Positions 7,533 through 15,987 are shown, counted from the stretch's first letter. The stretch is DNA of 33,323 nucleotides from JBOHBN01 sp050698355 (GCA_050698355.1 JBOHBN010000007.1:1-33323), one strand, 5' to 3'. Numbers and translations are program-made. Notes: generated by a model from the sequence alone, not told the origin.

Positions 7533-7859
7533 ATGCGTACCGCCATGCGTCGTGACCTGACGGCTGCACTCAAGGCCATAGACCGCGTCACCGTCAGCGC
7601 GCTACGTTCAGCACTTGCGGCCATCGACAACGCCGAGGCGCCCCCTGCCGGCGAGCACGTCGCCGGGTACGCCGTCGGCCCTGGCGCCGCGGAAGTGCAG
7701 CGCCGACAGCTGACCGAAGCCGGCCTGCGCACGATCGTGGAGGCTGAGGTGCGGGAGCGATCGGTCGCCGCGAGCGAGTACGAGCGGGCCGGCCGTGACG
7801 ACGTCGCGCAACACCTCCGGTCGGAAGCCGACGTGCTCGGCCAGTACGTGTCGCGTTGA
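7533..7859 (+). CDS. GatB/YqeY domain-containing protein
   Basis: A 108-residue protein: MRRDLTAALKAIDRVTVSALRSALAAIDNAEAP, then VGPGAAEVQRRQLTEAGLRTIVEAEVRER and a helical tail. This is the actinobacterial short form of the YqeY family, which is related to the tRNA-binding tail domain of GatB but lacks the amidotransferase core. Its function is unknown; tRNA or nucleic-acid binding is inferred from the domain. The gene appears to have its own promoter and a leaderless start. The DUF6653-like gene begins 16 nt after its stop, so they may be co-transcribed. Confidence 0.8.
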   Translation: MRTAMRRDLTAALKAIDRVTVSALRSALAAIDNAEAPPAGEHVAGYAVGPGAAEVQRRQLTEAGLRTIVEAEVRERSVAASEYERAGRDDVAQHLRSEADVLGQYVSR

Positions 7860-7875
7860 GCGGAGGGTCACGAGT

Positions 7876-8400
7876 ATGCGGACGTCGCTGAAGAGATGGG
7901 TGTTCGCACGACACTGCCATCCATGGAGTGCCTGGTCTCGGTGGGCAAGTACGCCGTTGGTGCTGGTGCCCATCTGGACACGCAACTGGCGACACGGTGC
8001 CCTCGTCGCCGCGTGGATGGCGGTGAACCCGGTGCTGTTCGGTAGACCCGCACATACTCGGGCGTGGGCCTCACGCGCGATGCTCGGCGAGGAGAAGTGG
8101 GCCGGTGAGCGGCCGAGAGACGCGGCCATGGCGGTCAACGTCGCCGCGACCGTGAGCTGGGTGGCAGCCGCGCTCTCCGCACGCCGCCATCGCCTCGTAC
8201 CCGCCGCAGGGACCACCGCGATTCAGATGGCGCTCACGCTCGTCTACTGGGAGCTGATGGTCCGCTACTTCGATCGCGACCGATTACTCGGACGCAACGG
8301 CTACAGCGAGCGGAGGAACGTCCGGGCGATCGGGACGGCCGTCTTCGAGCCGACACCGCCGCCCTCGACCAGGAGGGCGAAGGCGATGTCGCCGCGGTAG
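7876..8400 (+). CDS. DUF6653-like membrane protein with antisense-overlapping tail
   Basis: A 174-residue protein starting at ATG 7876, preceded by GGAGGG. The pattern HPWSAWSRWASTPLVLVPIWTRNW, AWMAVNPVLFGRP and WASRAMLGEEKWAGER, then two hydrophobic stretches and a late ELMVRYFDRD, fits a DUF6653-type membrane protein of unknown function. The last 33 codons (8301-8400) lie opposite the conserved C-terminus of the penicillin-binding protein gene. They spell a Pro/Arg-rich tail (FEPTPPPSTRRAKAMSPR) that looks like a non-native extension. This suggests that an original stop near 8300 was lost, or that the annotation runs on past it. Family recognised from memory, so moderate. Confidence 0.65.
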   Translation: MRTSLKRWVFARHCHPWSAWSRWASTPLVLVPIWTRNWRHGALVAAWMAVNPVLFGRPAHTRAWASRAMLGEEKWAGERPRDAAMAVNVAATVSWVAAALSARRHRLVPAAGTTAIQMALTLVYWELMVRYFDRDRLLGRNGYSERRNVRAIGTAVFEPTPPPSTRRAKAMSPR

Positions 8401-10169
8401 CCGATGAACCACGCGTGCGTCGGCGGCGGGTCGCCCGACCCGTACTCCGCGGTGCCGGTCTTGCCGGCGACGGGCTTACCCGGCAGGTCGACGCCGCTGC
8501 CGGTTCCGGTGGTGACGACCGAGCGCATCAGCGAGCGCAGTGTCTTCGCGTCCTTGCGGTCCAGGCGCACCGGCTTAGCGCCCTTCTTGTCCGGAGCGGG
8601 TTCGGTGACCAGCGCCGGCGGGTGCCAGGTGCCGCTCTTCACCGCCGCCGCGACCAGCGCCATAGTTAGCGGGCTGGCGAGCACCTTGCCCTGCCCGATG
8701 GCATCGGCCGCCTGCTCCGTCAGGTTTCTTGCCGCAGGAGCCGAGCCGGAGTACGACGACAGGCCGAGCCGGTACCTCGCTCCGAAACCGAACGACCTTG
8801 CTGCATCGGCGAGAGCGTCCCTCGGTAGCTGCTTCGCCAGCCGGATGAACGCGGTGTTGCACGAGATCGCGAAATCCGTGCGGAAGCTCGGCGACGCGGC
8901 GGTCTCGCCCTCGAAGTTGTGGAACGACCTGCCGCCGACGCTGATGCTGGGCGGGCACGGCACGGTCGTGCCGGGGCGCAGCGACGTGTGGTCGAGCAGG
9001 GCGGCGGTGGTGATGACCTTGAAGGTCGATCCCGGCGGGTACCTGCCGAGCAGTGCCCGGTCGTACGACGAGTTGGTCGGGCGGTTCCCGACCGCGAGCA
9101 CCTCGCCGGTCGACGCCTGGACGGCGACCAGCGCCGCGGGCTTGTCCACGCCGACGAGCGCTCGTTCCGCGGCGTCCTGCACCCGGTGGTCGACCGTGGT
9201 CTTGACCGCCTCGCCGTGCCGGCCCGCGAACTTCACCAGGGTCTCCTGGTTCACGTTCTTCTGGTCCCGGACCACGACCCGCCCTCGCGGCACACCGGCG
9301 AGGCGCCGCTCGTACGCCGCCTCGATGCCGTACAGGCCGACCTTGTCGGACGCGATGTACGGAGCGCCGAGGTCATCGAGCCGCTCGGAGGAGATCGGCC
9401 CCACCACGCCGAGCACCTGGCGCGCCCACTGACGGGTCTTGGCGAGCGGCAGCGTGCCCGACGTGAAGTGCACGCCGGGCAACGGGTGGATCACGGGTTT
9501 GACCTTGGTGTACGCCGCCTGCCGCAACGTGATCAACGGCAGGAACGCCTTCGGTGCCGCGTCCGCGATCCGCTTGCGCGTAGCGTCGGCGTCGATGCCG
9601 ACCTTGCGCGCGAGCACTCGCAGCGTATGCGCCCGGTCGGTCATCAACTTGGGTACGACGCCGACGGTGACGACGTCCTCGTTCAGCACGAGATGGGTGC
9701 CGTGGCGTCCGAGGATCGGCGCGCGGGAGGGGAACTGCCTGGTCACCGTCAGGTGCTCGTCCGGTTTCAGCTTCGGGTGGAGCACCGAGCGCTTCCAGAC
9801 CACCCGCCACCCGGCGCCGGTGTCGCGCAACGCGAACCGTCCCTGGTAGCTCCACTGGACGCTCAGCGTGGTGAGCCGCATGCTCGCGTGGAACGCGGCC
9901 CCGGCTCGGTCCTCGCCGAACGTCTTGACCGTGCCGAGGCGCAGCCGCAGCCGCTTGGCATGCAGGGCATCGCGCATGCCGTCGAGGGCGTCGGCGACCG
10001 CTCCCGGCCGCGCCGTGGTCAGCCGGCCCGCGGCCTTGCCGTGGCCGGCCTGCCAGTCGGCGAGGAACTCCTTGGCCACCTGCTCGGCGTCCAGCTGCCC
10101 CGTGCAGCCGGCAACCGTCGCGGCAGCCAGGCCGGCCGCGAGCACCGAGGCGACCGGCCCACGACGCAC
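8301..10169 (-). CDS. Class B penicillin-binding lipoprotein (D,D-transpeptidase)
   Basis: A 622-residue lipoprotein. The signal peptide ends in a lipobox VAGC with Cys22. An NTF2-like MecA_N-type domain follows (about 25-140), then a PBP dimerisation region and the transpeptidase domain. Active-site motifs are Ser381-Thr-Phe-Lys in PPGSTFKV, Ser436-Cys-Asn, and Lys570-Thr-Gly in AGKTGTAE, all intact and normally spaced. It cross-links peptidoglycan at the outer face of the membrane. GTG 10169 lies 7 nt after the smpB stop with only a weak TTAGG upstream, so translation is probably coupled to smpB. It resembles the MecA_N/NTF2-like class B PBPs of actinobacteria, some linked to beta-lactam tolerance. 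Placement after ftsEX fits a cell-wall role. Its 3' end is overlapped in antisense by the DUF6653-like gene. Confidence 0.93.
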   Translation of the reverse strand: MRRGPVASVLAAGLAAATVAGCTGQLDAEQVAKEFLADWQAGHGKAAGRLTTARPGAVADALDGMRDALHAKRLRLRLGTVKTFGEDRAGAAFHASMRLTTLSVQWSYQGRFALRDTGAGWRVVWKRSVLHPKLKPDEHLTVTRQFPSRAPILGRHGTHLVLNEDVVTVGVVPKLMTDRAHTLRVLARKVGIDADATRKRIADAAPKAFLPLITLRQAAYTKVKPVIHPLPGVHFTSGTLPLAKTRQWARQVLGVVGPISSERLDDLGAPYIASDKVGLYGIEAAYERRLAGVPRGRVVVRDQKNVNQETLVKFAGRHGEAVKTTVDHRVQDAAERALVGVDKPAALVAVQASTGEVLAVGNRPTNSSYDRALLGRYPPGSTFKVITTAALLDHTSLRPGTTVPCPPSISVGGRSFHNFEGETAASPSFRTDFAISCNTAFIRLAKQLPRDALADAARSFGFGARYRLGLSSYSGSAPAARNLTEQAADAIGQGKVLASPLTMALVAAAVKSGTWHPPALVTEPAPDKKGAKPVRLDRKDAKTLRSLMRSVVTTGTGSGVDLPGKPVAGKTGTAEYGSGDPPPTHAWFIGYRGDIAFALLVEGGGVGSKTAVPIARTFLRSL

Positions 10170-10176
10170 GTGTTGC

Positions 10177-10650
10177 CTAACCGCGCCGGAAGCGCACCTT
10201 GCGGGCACGCTCCATCTCGCGCTTCGCGTCCTTCTCCGCGAGCGTCCGACGCTTGTCGTACGCGCGCTTGCCGCGGGCCAGCGCCAGCTCGACTTTGACC
10301 TTGCCGTCCAGGAAGTACAGCGAGAGTGGCACAAGCGTGAGCCCGGCCTCCTGGGTCTTGCCGATCAGCCGGTCGATCTCGTGCTTGTGCAGGAGCAGCT
10401 TGCGCGGGCGGCGCGGCTCGTGGTTGGTCCACGTGCCCTCGGTGTACTCGGGAATGTGGACGTTCTCCAGCCATACCTCGCCGTCCTTGACCAGCCCGTA
10501 GCCGTCGACGAGCGAGGCCCTGCCGTTGCGCAGCGACTTCACCTCGGTGCCGGCCAGGGCGACGCCGGCTTCGTAGGTGTCGAGGATGTGGTAGTCGTGC
10601 CGCGCCTTGCGGTTCTGCGCGATGACCTTGCGGCCCGTTTCCCTGGACAC
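10177..10650 (-). CDS. smpB: SsrA-binding protein SmpB
   Basis: A 157-residue protein with the full SmpB pattern: GRKVIAQNRKARHDYHILDTYEAGVALAGTEVKSLRNGRASL, LLLHKHEIDRLIGKTQEAGLTLVPLSLY, and the basic tail YDKRRTLAEKDAKREMERA. SmpB carries tmRNA into stalled ribosomes for trans-translation. GTG 10650 is chosen because it gives the usual family N-terminus; the frame stays open further upstream but that part is inside ftsX. It lies 4 nt after the ftsX stop and 7 nt before the PBP start. No tmRNA gene follows it here, unlike in some genomes. Confidence 0.97.
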   Translation of the reverse strand: MSRETGRKVIAQNRKARHDYHILDTYEAGVALAGTEVKSLRNGRASLVDGYGLVKDGEVWLENVHIPEYTEGTWTNHEPRRPRKLLLHKHEIDRLIGKTQEAGLTLVPLSLYFLDGKVKVELALARGKRAYDKRRTLAEKDAKREMERARKVRFRRG

Positions 10651-10654
10651 GGCG

Positions 10655-11563
10655 CTACACCCGCAGATATCGACGGATCGTGAAGAACGAGGAGAGCATC
10701 GAGAGCAGCACGCCGGCAATCAGCAGCGTGATGATGATCAGGTACACGTCCCCCCACCCGAGGAACGCGAACTGCAGGAACCCGGGTCTGATCTTCAGGT
10801 CGACGAGCCACTTCAAGCCGTACACGGCACCGGACGCGATGACCCCGCCGCACAGGCCGGTCACCGCTCCCTCGAGCAGGAACGGCATCTGGATGGCGAA
10901 GTTGGACGCGCCCACGAGCCGCATGATGCCTGTCTCTCGTCGCCTCGAGAAGGCCGCGAGCCGGATCGTGTTCGCGATCAGCAGCAGCGCAGCGAGCAGC
11001 CCGAACCCGGCGAGCAGTAAGGCGCCGTTGCGAATCGTGTTGAGGATGCGGAAGAACTTCCCCAGCACCGAGTGGAAGTCGTACACGCCGCTCACGCCGG
11101 GACGGCCCTGGACCGCGCTGCTCACCACCTCGTACTTCCTGGGGTCCTTGAGCTTCACCCGGTACGACGCGGGGAGGTCGCCGACGCGGATGTTGTCGAC
11201 GAGCACCGGGGTGTCCTCGAACTGGTTGGAGAACCGCTTGTAGGCCCGCTTCTCGCTCTCGTAGTAGACCTTCTGCACCTGCGGAAGGTCAATGAGTGTC
11301 TGCTTCAGCTGGTTCTGCTGCTGGTCGGTGATCGGCCCGGTCTGCTGGCAGGGCGTGGTCTGGGTCCTGTCGCCGCACAGGTAGACGGTGACCTCGACCT
11401 TGTCGTACCAGTAGTTCTTCATCGCGCCGACCTGGGCCCAGATGAAGAGTCCGACACCCAGCAGGGTCAGGGCCACCGCCGTGGTCACCACGACGCCGAG
11501 GGACATCGTGAGGTTACGGCGCAGGCCGATCCACATCTCCGAGAGGATGAAACGCAGTCGCAT
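10655..11563 (-). CDS. ftsX: Cell-division ABC-type permease FtsX
   Basis: A 302-residue protein with the FtsX plan. A short cytosolic N-terminus (MRLRFILSEMWIGLRRN) is followed by a first membrane helix at about 20-43. A large extracellular domain with cysteines at about residues 63 and 72 covers about 45-175. Three more helices hold the conserved loop FSRRRETGIMRLVGASN, and the protein ends at FFTIRRYLRV. With FtsE it forms the complex that activates peptidoglycan hydrolases through the extracellular loop. ATG 11563 lies 80 nt after the ftsE stop, an unusually wide gap for ftsEX, with a hairpin in it. smpB follows within 4 nt. Confidence 0.96.
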   Translation of the reverse strand: MRLRFILSEMWIGLRRNLTMSLGVVVTTAVALTLLGVGLFIWAQVGAMKNYWYDKVEVTVYLCGDRTQTTPCQQTGPITDQQQNQLKQTLIDLPQVQKVYYESEKRAYKRFSNQFEDTPVLVDNIRVGDLPASYRVKLKDPRKYEVVSSAVQGRPGVSGVYDFHSVLGKFFRILNTIRNGALLLAGFGLLAALLLIANTIRLAAFSRRRETGIMRLVGASNFAIQMPFLLEGAVTGLCGGVIASGAVYGLKWLVDLKIRPGFLQFAFLGWGDVYLIIITLLIAGVLLSMLSSFFTIRRYLRV

Positions 11564-11576
11564 GGGCTTTCGATGG

Positions 11577-11593
11577 GGCGGCTGCGGGCCGCC
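11577..11593 (-). promoter_or_regulatory. Small GC hairpin between ftsE and ftsX
   Basis: A 6-bp stem (GGCGGC/GCCGCC) with a 5-nt loop lies 13 nt before the ftsX start codon in the 80-nt ftsE-ftsX spacer. Only a poor GAAAG-type ribosome site follows it. The hairpin could lower ftsX translation relative to ftsE or protect a processed end. In DNA this GC-rich it may also be chance. Confidence 0.3.
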
Positions 11594-11643
11594 GCTACCT
11601 ACCTTCCAACACGGGGTGCGGGGTACGTCTTGTCGGTTGGCGC

Positions 11644-12333
11644 CTAGCTGGAGTAGCCGTAGACGCCGCGGGACTGGTCCCGAACGATCTTGCCCGAGTC
11701 GAGCTCGACGACTCGCTTGCGCATCGAGTCGACGATCGCCGCGTCGTGCGTGGCCATCACGACCGTCGTCCCGGTGCGGTTGATCCGGTCCAGGATCTTC
11801 ATGATCCCGATACTCGTGGCGGGGTCGAGGTTACCCGTCGGCTCGTCGGCGAGCAGGATCATCGGCCTGTTGACGAACGCGCGAGCGATCGCCACGCGCT
11901 GCTGCTCACCGCCCGACAGCTCGTCCGGCAGCCGGTCCTCCTTGCCGTCCAAGCCGACCAGCTCGAGCGTCTCGGGCACCCAGCGGTTCATCAGCTTCTT
12001 GTTCTTGCCGAGTACCTGGAGGGCGAACGAGACGTTCTCCCGTACCGTCTTGTTCGGCAGGAGACGGAAGTCCTGGAACACGCAGCCGATCTGGCGGCGC
12101 AGCTGTGGCACCTTCCACCGGGACAGCCGGGTGAGCTCCTTGCCGGCGACGTGGATGTTGCCGGCCGAGGGGCGGTCCTCGCGGAGCACGAGGCGGATGA
12201 AGGTCGACTTGCCCGAGCCGGAGGCGCCGACGAGGAAGATGAACTCGCTCTTGCCGACCTCGACGGAGATGTCTTGCAGGGCGGGGCGGTTCTGGGTGGG
12301 GTAAGCCTTGGTTACGTCATCAAAGCTGATCAC
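11644..12333 (-). CDS. ftsE: Cell-division ATP-binding protein FtsE
   Basis: A 229-residue ABC ATPase. Walker A is GASGSGKST with Lys42, then the Q-loop CVFQDFRLLPNKTV, signature LSGGEQQR, Walker B ILLADEPTGNLDP, and the switch His in MATHD. Sequence and length are those of FtsE, and ftsX follows on the same strand. It powers the FtsEX complex at the inner face of the membrane. GTG 12333 gives the expected MISFDDVTKAYP start with no clear Shine-Dalgarno. A TAGACT box at 12357-12352 would put transcription about 12 nt before the GTG, but no good -35 is seen. Confidence 0.97.
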   Translation of the reverse strand: MISFDDVTKAYPTQNRPALQDISVEVGKSEFIFLVGASGSGKSTFIRLVLREDRPSAGNIHVAGKELTRLSRWKVPQLRRQIGCVFQDFRLLPNKTVRENVSFALQVLGKNKKLMNRWVPETLELVGLDGKEDRLPDELSGGEQQRVAIARAFVNRPMILLADEPTGNLDPATSIGIMKILDRINRTGTTVVMATHDAAIVDSMRKRVVELDSGKIVRDQSRGVYGYSS

Positions 12334-12552
12334 AGGAGCATCACGGATGGCAGTCTAGGGGTCTTGTGGGGCAATCGCGCGTACCCCGGGGCCGGTCGGC
12401 GGGGGCGCTGACCACGACATTACCCGTCGCTGGGATACAGATGGCACTATGGGAGTGTAAGCGGCGTACGACCTGCGATGGCGCAAGGGTGCCGTGGCGC
12501 ACCGTACCAGCGCGGGCCGGTCGCCGGCCAGCGACGACGAGAGGCCGAGATC

Positions 12553-12732
12553 GTGCGGCGTGACCACCTTATCTGCGCCAGCTGTTCCGGCCGCGTGGTG
12601 GAGGGGCGCTGCCCCGTCTGCCGGGAGGCGAGGGCGCAGCTGTTCGGCGGCCCGTCGCCGGTCGTGTACCTCGTACTGGCCGTCCTCGCGCTCCTCGCGG
12701 TGGTGTGGGGCGTGGCGTACTCCATGGCCTGA
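12553..12732 (+). CDS. Small zinc-ribbon single-pass membrane protein
   Basis: A 59-residue protein from GTG 12553, with GAGAGG about 8 nt upstream. The N-terminal part is a treble-clef/zinc-ribbon core, Cys8-x2-Cys11 and Cys20-x2-Cys23 (LICASCSGRVVEGRCPVC). The C-terminal half is one membrane helix (VVYLVLAVLALLAVVWGVAYSM). I recall similar small proteins beside prfB in other actinobacteria, but no function. A 75-bp longer frame starts at ATG 12478, but that extension is Arg-rich and unlike the family. It is divergent from ftsE and convergent with prfB. The 12334-12552 gap upstream should hold its promoter; I see no confident box there. Confidence 0.7.
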   Translation: MRRDHLICASCSGRVVEGRCPVCREARAQLFGGPSPVVYLVLAVLALLAVVWGVAYSMA

Positions 12733-12740
12733 CCCGCCCG

Positions 12741-12796
12741 GGGCCGCATGGTGCCTTTGATGCCCCCATGACGGCGTGGTGGGCACTTTGCGGCCC
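12741..12796. terminator. Inverted repeat between converging genes (bidirectional terminator)
   Basis: Arms 12741-12755 and 12782-12796 are complementary at 13 of 15 positions (GGGCCGCA and GTGCC blocks) around a 26-nt loop. It lies between the stop of the zinc-ribbon gene (12732) and the stop of prfB (12811), where a terminator working both ways is expected. No T-run, as is usual in high-GC actinobacteria. Confidence 0.65.
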
Positions 12797-12810
12797 TACG
12801 AGACGCGCGG

Positions 12811-13938
<1,128 letters not shown>

Positions 13939-13968
13939 GGTTACGGCGTGACCGCGCGCCGCGACGAA

Positions 13969-14326
13969 TCAGCCGGTGAGCTGCTCCAGGTCGAACGCGT
14001 ACCCGACCATCCAGCTGGGATCGACCCGGAAGTAGACGATCTCCTCACCCCAGTTGCTCGGCGACTCCCCGTAGTGCCGGGTCAGGTGGTCGTCGACCCA
14101 GTCGAAGTCGGGATGATCGCGGGTGAGCTCCTCGACCCGCCCGTTGGTGAAGACGCCGAGGCGCTCGCCGTCGAGGTAGGTGAGACTCACCGCCGGCCTG
14201 CTGCGCCGCGGTCGGCGGCGTACGCCGGCCCGGCACGACGATGCTCCGGAGGTGCCGGTTCGCTGACGCAAGCAAGGAATCGACCAGCCGCTGTATTTCC
14301 AGAAGGTCTTCTGAGGTCTCACGCAT
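13969..14326 (-). pseudogene. PPOX-type flavin protein gene, core deleted and frameshifted
   Basis: The start (ATG 14326, MRETSEDLLEIQRLVDSLLASANRHLRSIVVPGRR) and the end (RPAVSLTYLDGERLGVFTNGRVEELTRDHPDFDWVDDHLTRHYG through EIVYFRVDPSWMVGYAF) match the two ends of a pyridoxamine 5'-phosphate-oxidase-like family. They lie in different frames. The middle, which should hold the FMN-binding strands (about 50 residues in relatives as I recall them), is missing. The join falls near 14200-14215. One deletion whose length is not a multiple of three explains everything seen. It cannot encode a working flavoprotein. It lies 30 nt upstream of prfB on the same strand. Confidence 0.78.
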
Positions 14327-14512
14327 GCGGGGAGTGTGGCACCGAGCACCGACAGCAGGATTACTGGTAGCAATACGGCGGTCACGCTCAACCAAAGTCA
14401 GTACGGCGAATACAAAAGAAGAGTAAACCGGCCCGGAGTGACCAGCGTCACGCGTACGCCAGGACGTTTGACGGCGACCGAGCAGTACGCCAGAACCGAG
14501 AAGAGCACGCCG

Positions 14513-14716
14513 ATGGCAGACACCGCATGGCAGGCGCCGCAAGCCCATTACCGGCTGCACGGTCCCGTCCCGGCGTGGCAGTCGATCCCCGGCTTCGTCC
14601 GATTGGCCGTCTGGGTCTGGGCAATCAGCGTGATCGTCGGGCTGATCGCGGCCGTGATCAGCTTCCTGTTCTTCCTCCTGACCGGAGCCGCGTTGCTCGG
14701 CGGTCTGGGCTCGTGA
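14513..14716 (+). CDS. Small single-pass membrane protein, unknown
   Basis: A 67-residue protein: a polar N-terminus (MADTAWQAPQAHYRLHGPVP, then WQSIPGF) followed by a long hydrophobic helix (LAVWVWAISVIVGLIAAVISFLFFLL) and a short Gly/Leu tail. ATG 14513 has a GAGAAGAG-like stretch upstream. I do not recognise it. The make-up (polar N-terminus, one helix) is common among actinobacterial membrane proteins of unknown role. Between it and the decayed PPOX gene (14327-14512) I see no other gene. Confidence 0.5.
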   Translation: MADTAWQAPQAHYRLHGPVPAWQSIPGFVRLAVWVWAISVIVGLIAAVISFLFFLLTGAALLGGLGS

Positions 14717-14768
14717 GGCGTTCCGGTCCGCACACCGTGGCCGGGAGCCGCCAGCCACCCATGGATTC

Positions 14769-14787
14769 CCGCGGCGGGGTGCCGCGG
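14769..14787 (+). terminator. Short GC hairpin after the small membrane protein gene
   Basis: A perfect 7-bp stem (CCGCGGC/GCCGCGG) with a 5-nt loop lies 52 nt after the stop at 14716. It is a candidate terminator without a T-run. The rest of 14717-14867 shows no gene; GAAAGGGG just before 14868 is the ribosome site of the next gene. Confidence 0.4.
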
Positions 14788-14867
14788 TAAGGCGAGGGAC
14801 GCCCGGCCCCAGTCCCGAGCAGGAAAAGGCCGGACACCCCTCTCGACCCCTCGAAAGGGGCCCACAT

Positions 14868-15467
14868 ATGAAGGTAACAACTCTCGCGCGTCGGCACCTG
14901 CCGATCGCCATCGGTGCCTCGGCGCTCGTCCTCGGCGGCGTCCTCGCTTCGGCCGGGTCGGCCGGTGCCGCCGACCACGGCAGCCAGATCAAGAACTACC
15001 CGCTGCAGCAGATCGACATCGGCGAGGCCGGCGTCTCGGGTGTCAAGGGTGACGGGCAGGACGAGGTGCAGCACCAGTCGATCGGCCAGAGGGACATCGC
15101 CGGGAGCGGCGTGTCCGGTTCGGCCGGCGATACCGCCGGCGAGATCGAGAAGGGCTCGGTCGGTGGGCAGGACCTCAGCAAGTCGGTGAACACGAAGCTG
15201 AACCAGGTTCCCGACTACACGGTCGCCAACACCGAGGTTCGCTGGCACGCCGGTAACAACAACGAGAGCGCCATCGCCTGTGCGGAGGGCCAGGTCGCTC
15301 TTGGTGGCGGATACGGGATGTCCGGCACTGCCAATGGTGACGTCGCAGACGTTCATGTGGACGCGAACGAGCCGGTCTACAGCGATGGTATGGCTACTGG
15401 CTGGCACGTCACTGGCTCCGCCGCGGGCGACGTCAACGTCAAGGCCTGGGTGATCTGCGCGGGCTGA
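14868..15467 (+). CDS. Secreted protein with 26-residue repeats
   Basis: A 199-residue protein. A signal peptide covers about 1-34 (RRHLPIAIGASALVLGGVLA, then SAGSAGA and AD). Next comes a Gly/Asp/Gln-rich stretch with a period of about 26 residues: the Q-x-D-I-x3-GVSG-x2-GD...E-V/I...S-I/V unit starts near residues 48 and 74, with a partial third copy at about 101. The C-terminal domain (about 118-199) has EVRWHAGNNNESAIACAEGQVALGGGYG and ends GWHVTGSAAGDVNVKAWVICAG, with two cysteines that may pair. Similar secreted actinobacterial proteins have no known role; surface or filament interaction would be a guess. GAAAGGGG lies before ATG 14868. Convergent with the Tad locus. Confidence 0.7.
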   Translation: MKVTTLARRHLPIAIGASALVLGGVLASAGSAGAADHGSQIKNYPLQQIDIGEAGVSGVKGDGQDEVQHQSIGQRDIAGSGVSGSAGDTAGEIEKGSVGGQDLSKSVNTKLNQVPDYTVANTEVRWHAGNNNESAIACAEGQVALGGGYGMSGTANGDVADVHVDANEPVYSDGMATGWHVTGSAAGDVNVKAWVICAG

Positions 15468-15481
15468 CCACGAAGATCGCG

Positions 15482-15517
15482 GGAAGCGCGCCCGTTGCGG
15501 GTGACGGGTGCGCTTCC
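15482..15517. terminator. Strong stem-loop between converging genes
   Basis: GGAAGCGC (15482-15489) pairs perfectly with GCGCTTCC (15510-15517). A G-T pair follows, and then CCCGT with ACGGG, giving a 14-bp stem with an 8-nt loop. It sits between the secreted-protein stop (15467) and the last tad gene stop (15535), so it likely terminates both transcripts. Confidence 0.75.
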
Positions 15518-15534
15518 AACGATCATGCTCAGCG

Positions 15535-15987
15535 CTATGGCCCGACGGTCATCTGCGCGGTGGCCGTCCCGGTGATGGGCACGCCGCCCGCGTACGAGCC
15601 GGACACCACATTGGCGAACGGTATCCGTACCCGGCAGGAGACGCTCACCGACACCGCATCCCGCGAGGTCGTCACCGCGTCCAGCGCGAACTCCTCGCAC
15701 GCGCGGTCACCGTGCGAGGCAACCAGGTGCCTGCGGGCGGCGTCCCGTGCGGCGTCATGGTCCAACGGCAGTCGCCCACCCGCTCCCGAGCCGTAGTACG
15801 GGTCGTGCCGCAACGCCTGCACGGCGGCGAGCGCCGCGGCATCCGCGGTGGCGTCGAGCGAGCGCTGCGCCAGGAACACCCGTGACAGGTTCACCACGAC
15901 CGTGATCAGCAGCAACGCCAGGATCGCGTAGCCGATCGTCAACACCATCGTCTGGCCCGACTCGCGATCAGCGGCACCTCGGGTCAT
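15535..15987 (-). CDS. TadG-like pilus assembly protein
   Basis: A 150-residue protein starting MTRGAADRESGQTMVLTIGYAILALLLITVVVNLSRVFLAQRSLDATADAAALAAVQAL, the N-terminal membrane helix plus DATADAAALAA pattern of TadG/TadE-like pseudopilins. The extracytoplasmic part holds two cysteines (about residues 93 and 114). The ATG overlaps the previous stop (ATGA), so translation is coupled. It is the last gene of the Tad run. As a minor pseudopilin it would sit in the membrane and prime or anchor the Flp fibre (family role). Confidence 0.82.
   Translation of the reverse strand: MTRGAADRESGQTMVLTIGYAILALLLITVVVNLSRVFLAQRSLDATADAAALAAVQALRHDPYYGSGAGGRLPLDHDAARDAARRHLVASHGDRACEEFALDAVTTSRDAVSVSVSCRVRIPFANVVSGSYAGGVPITGTATAQMTVGP

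Noticed and set aside
10170..10334. Longer N-terminus for the penicillin-binding protein from 10334
   Set aside because: It would lie wholly within smpB and put 55 Arg/Ser-rich residues before the signal peptide. GTG 10169 gives a proper lipoprotein signal.
8301..10650. tmRNA (ssrA) near smpB
   Set aside because: The PBP gene follows smpB with 7 nt between. I see no tmRNA ends or tag-coding stretch there.
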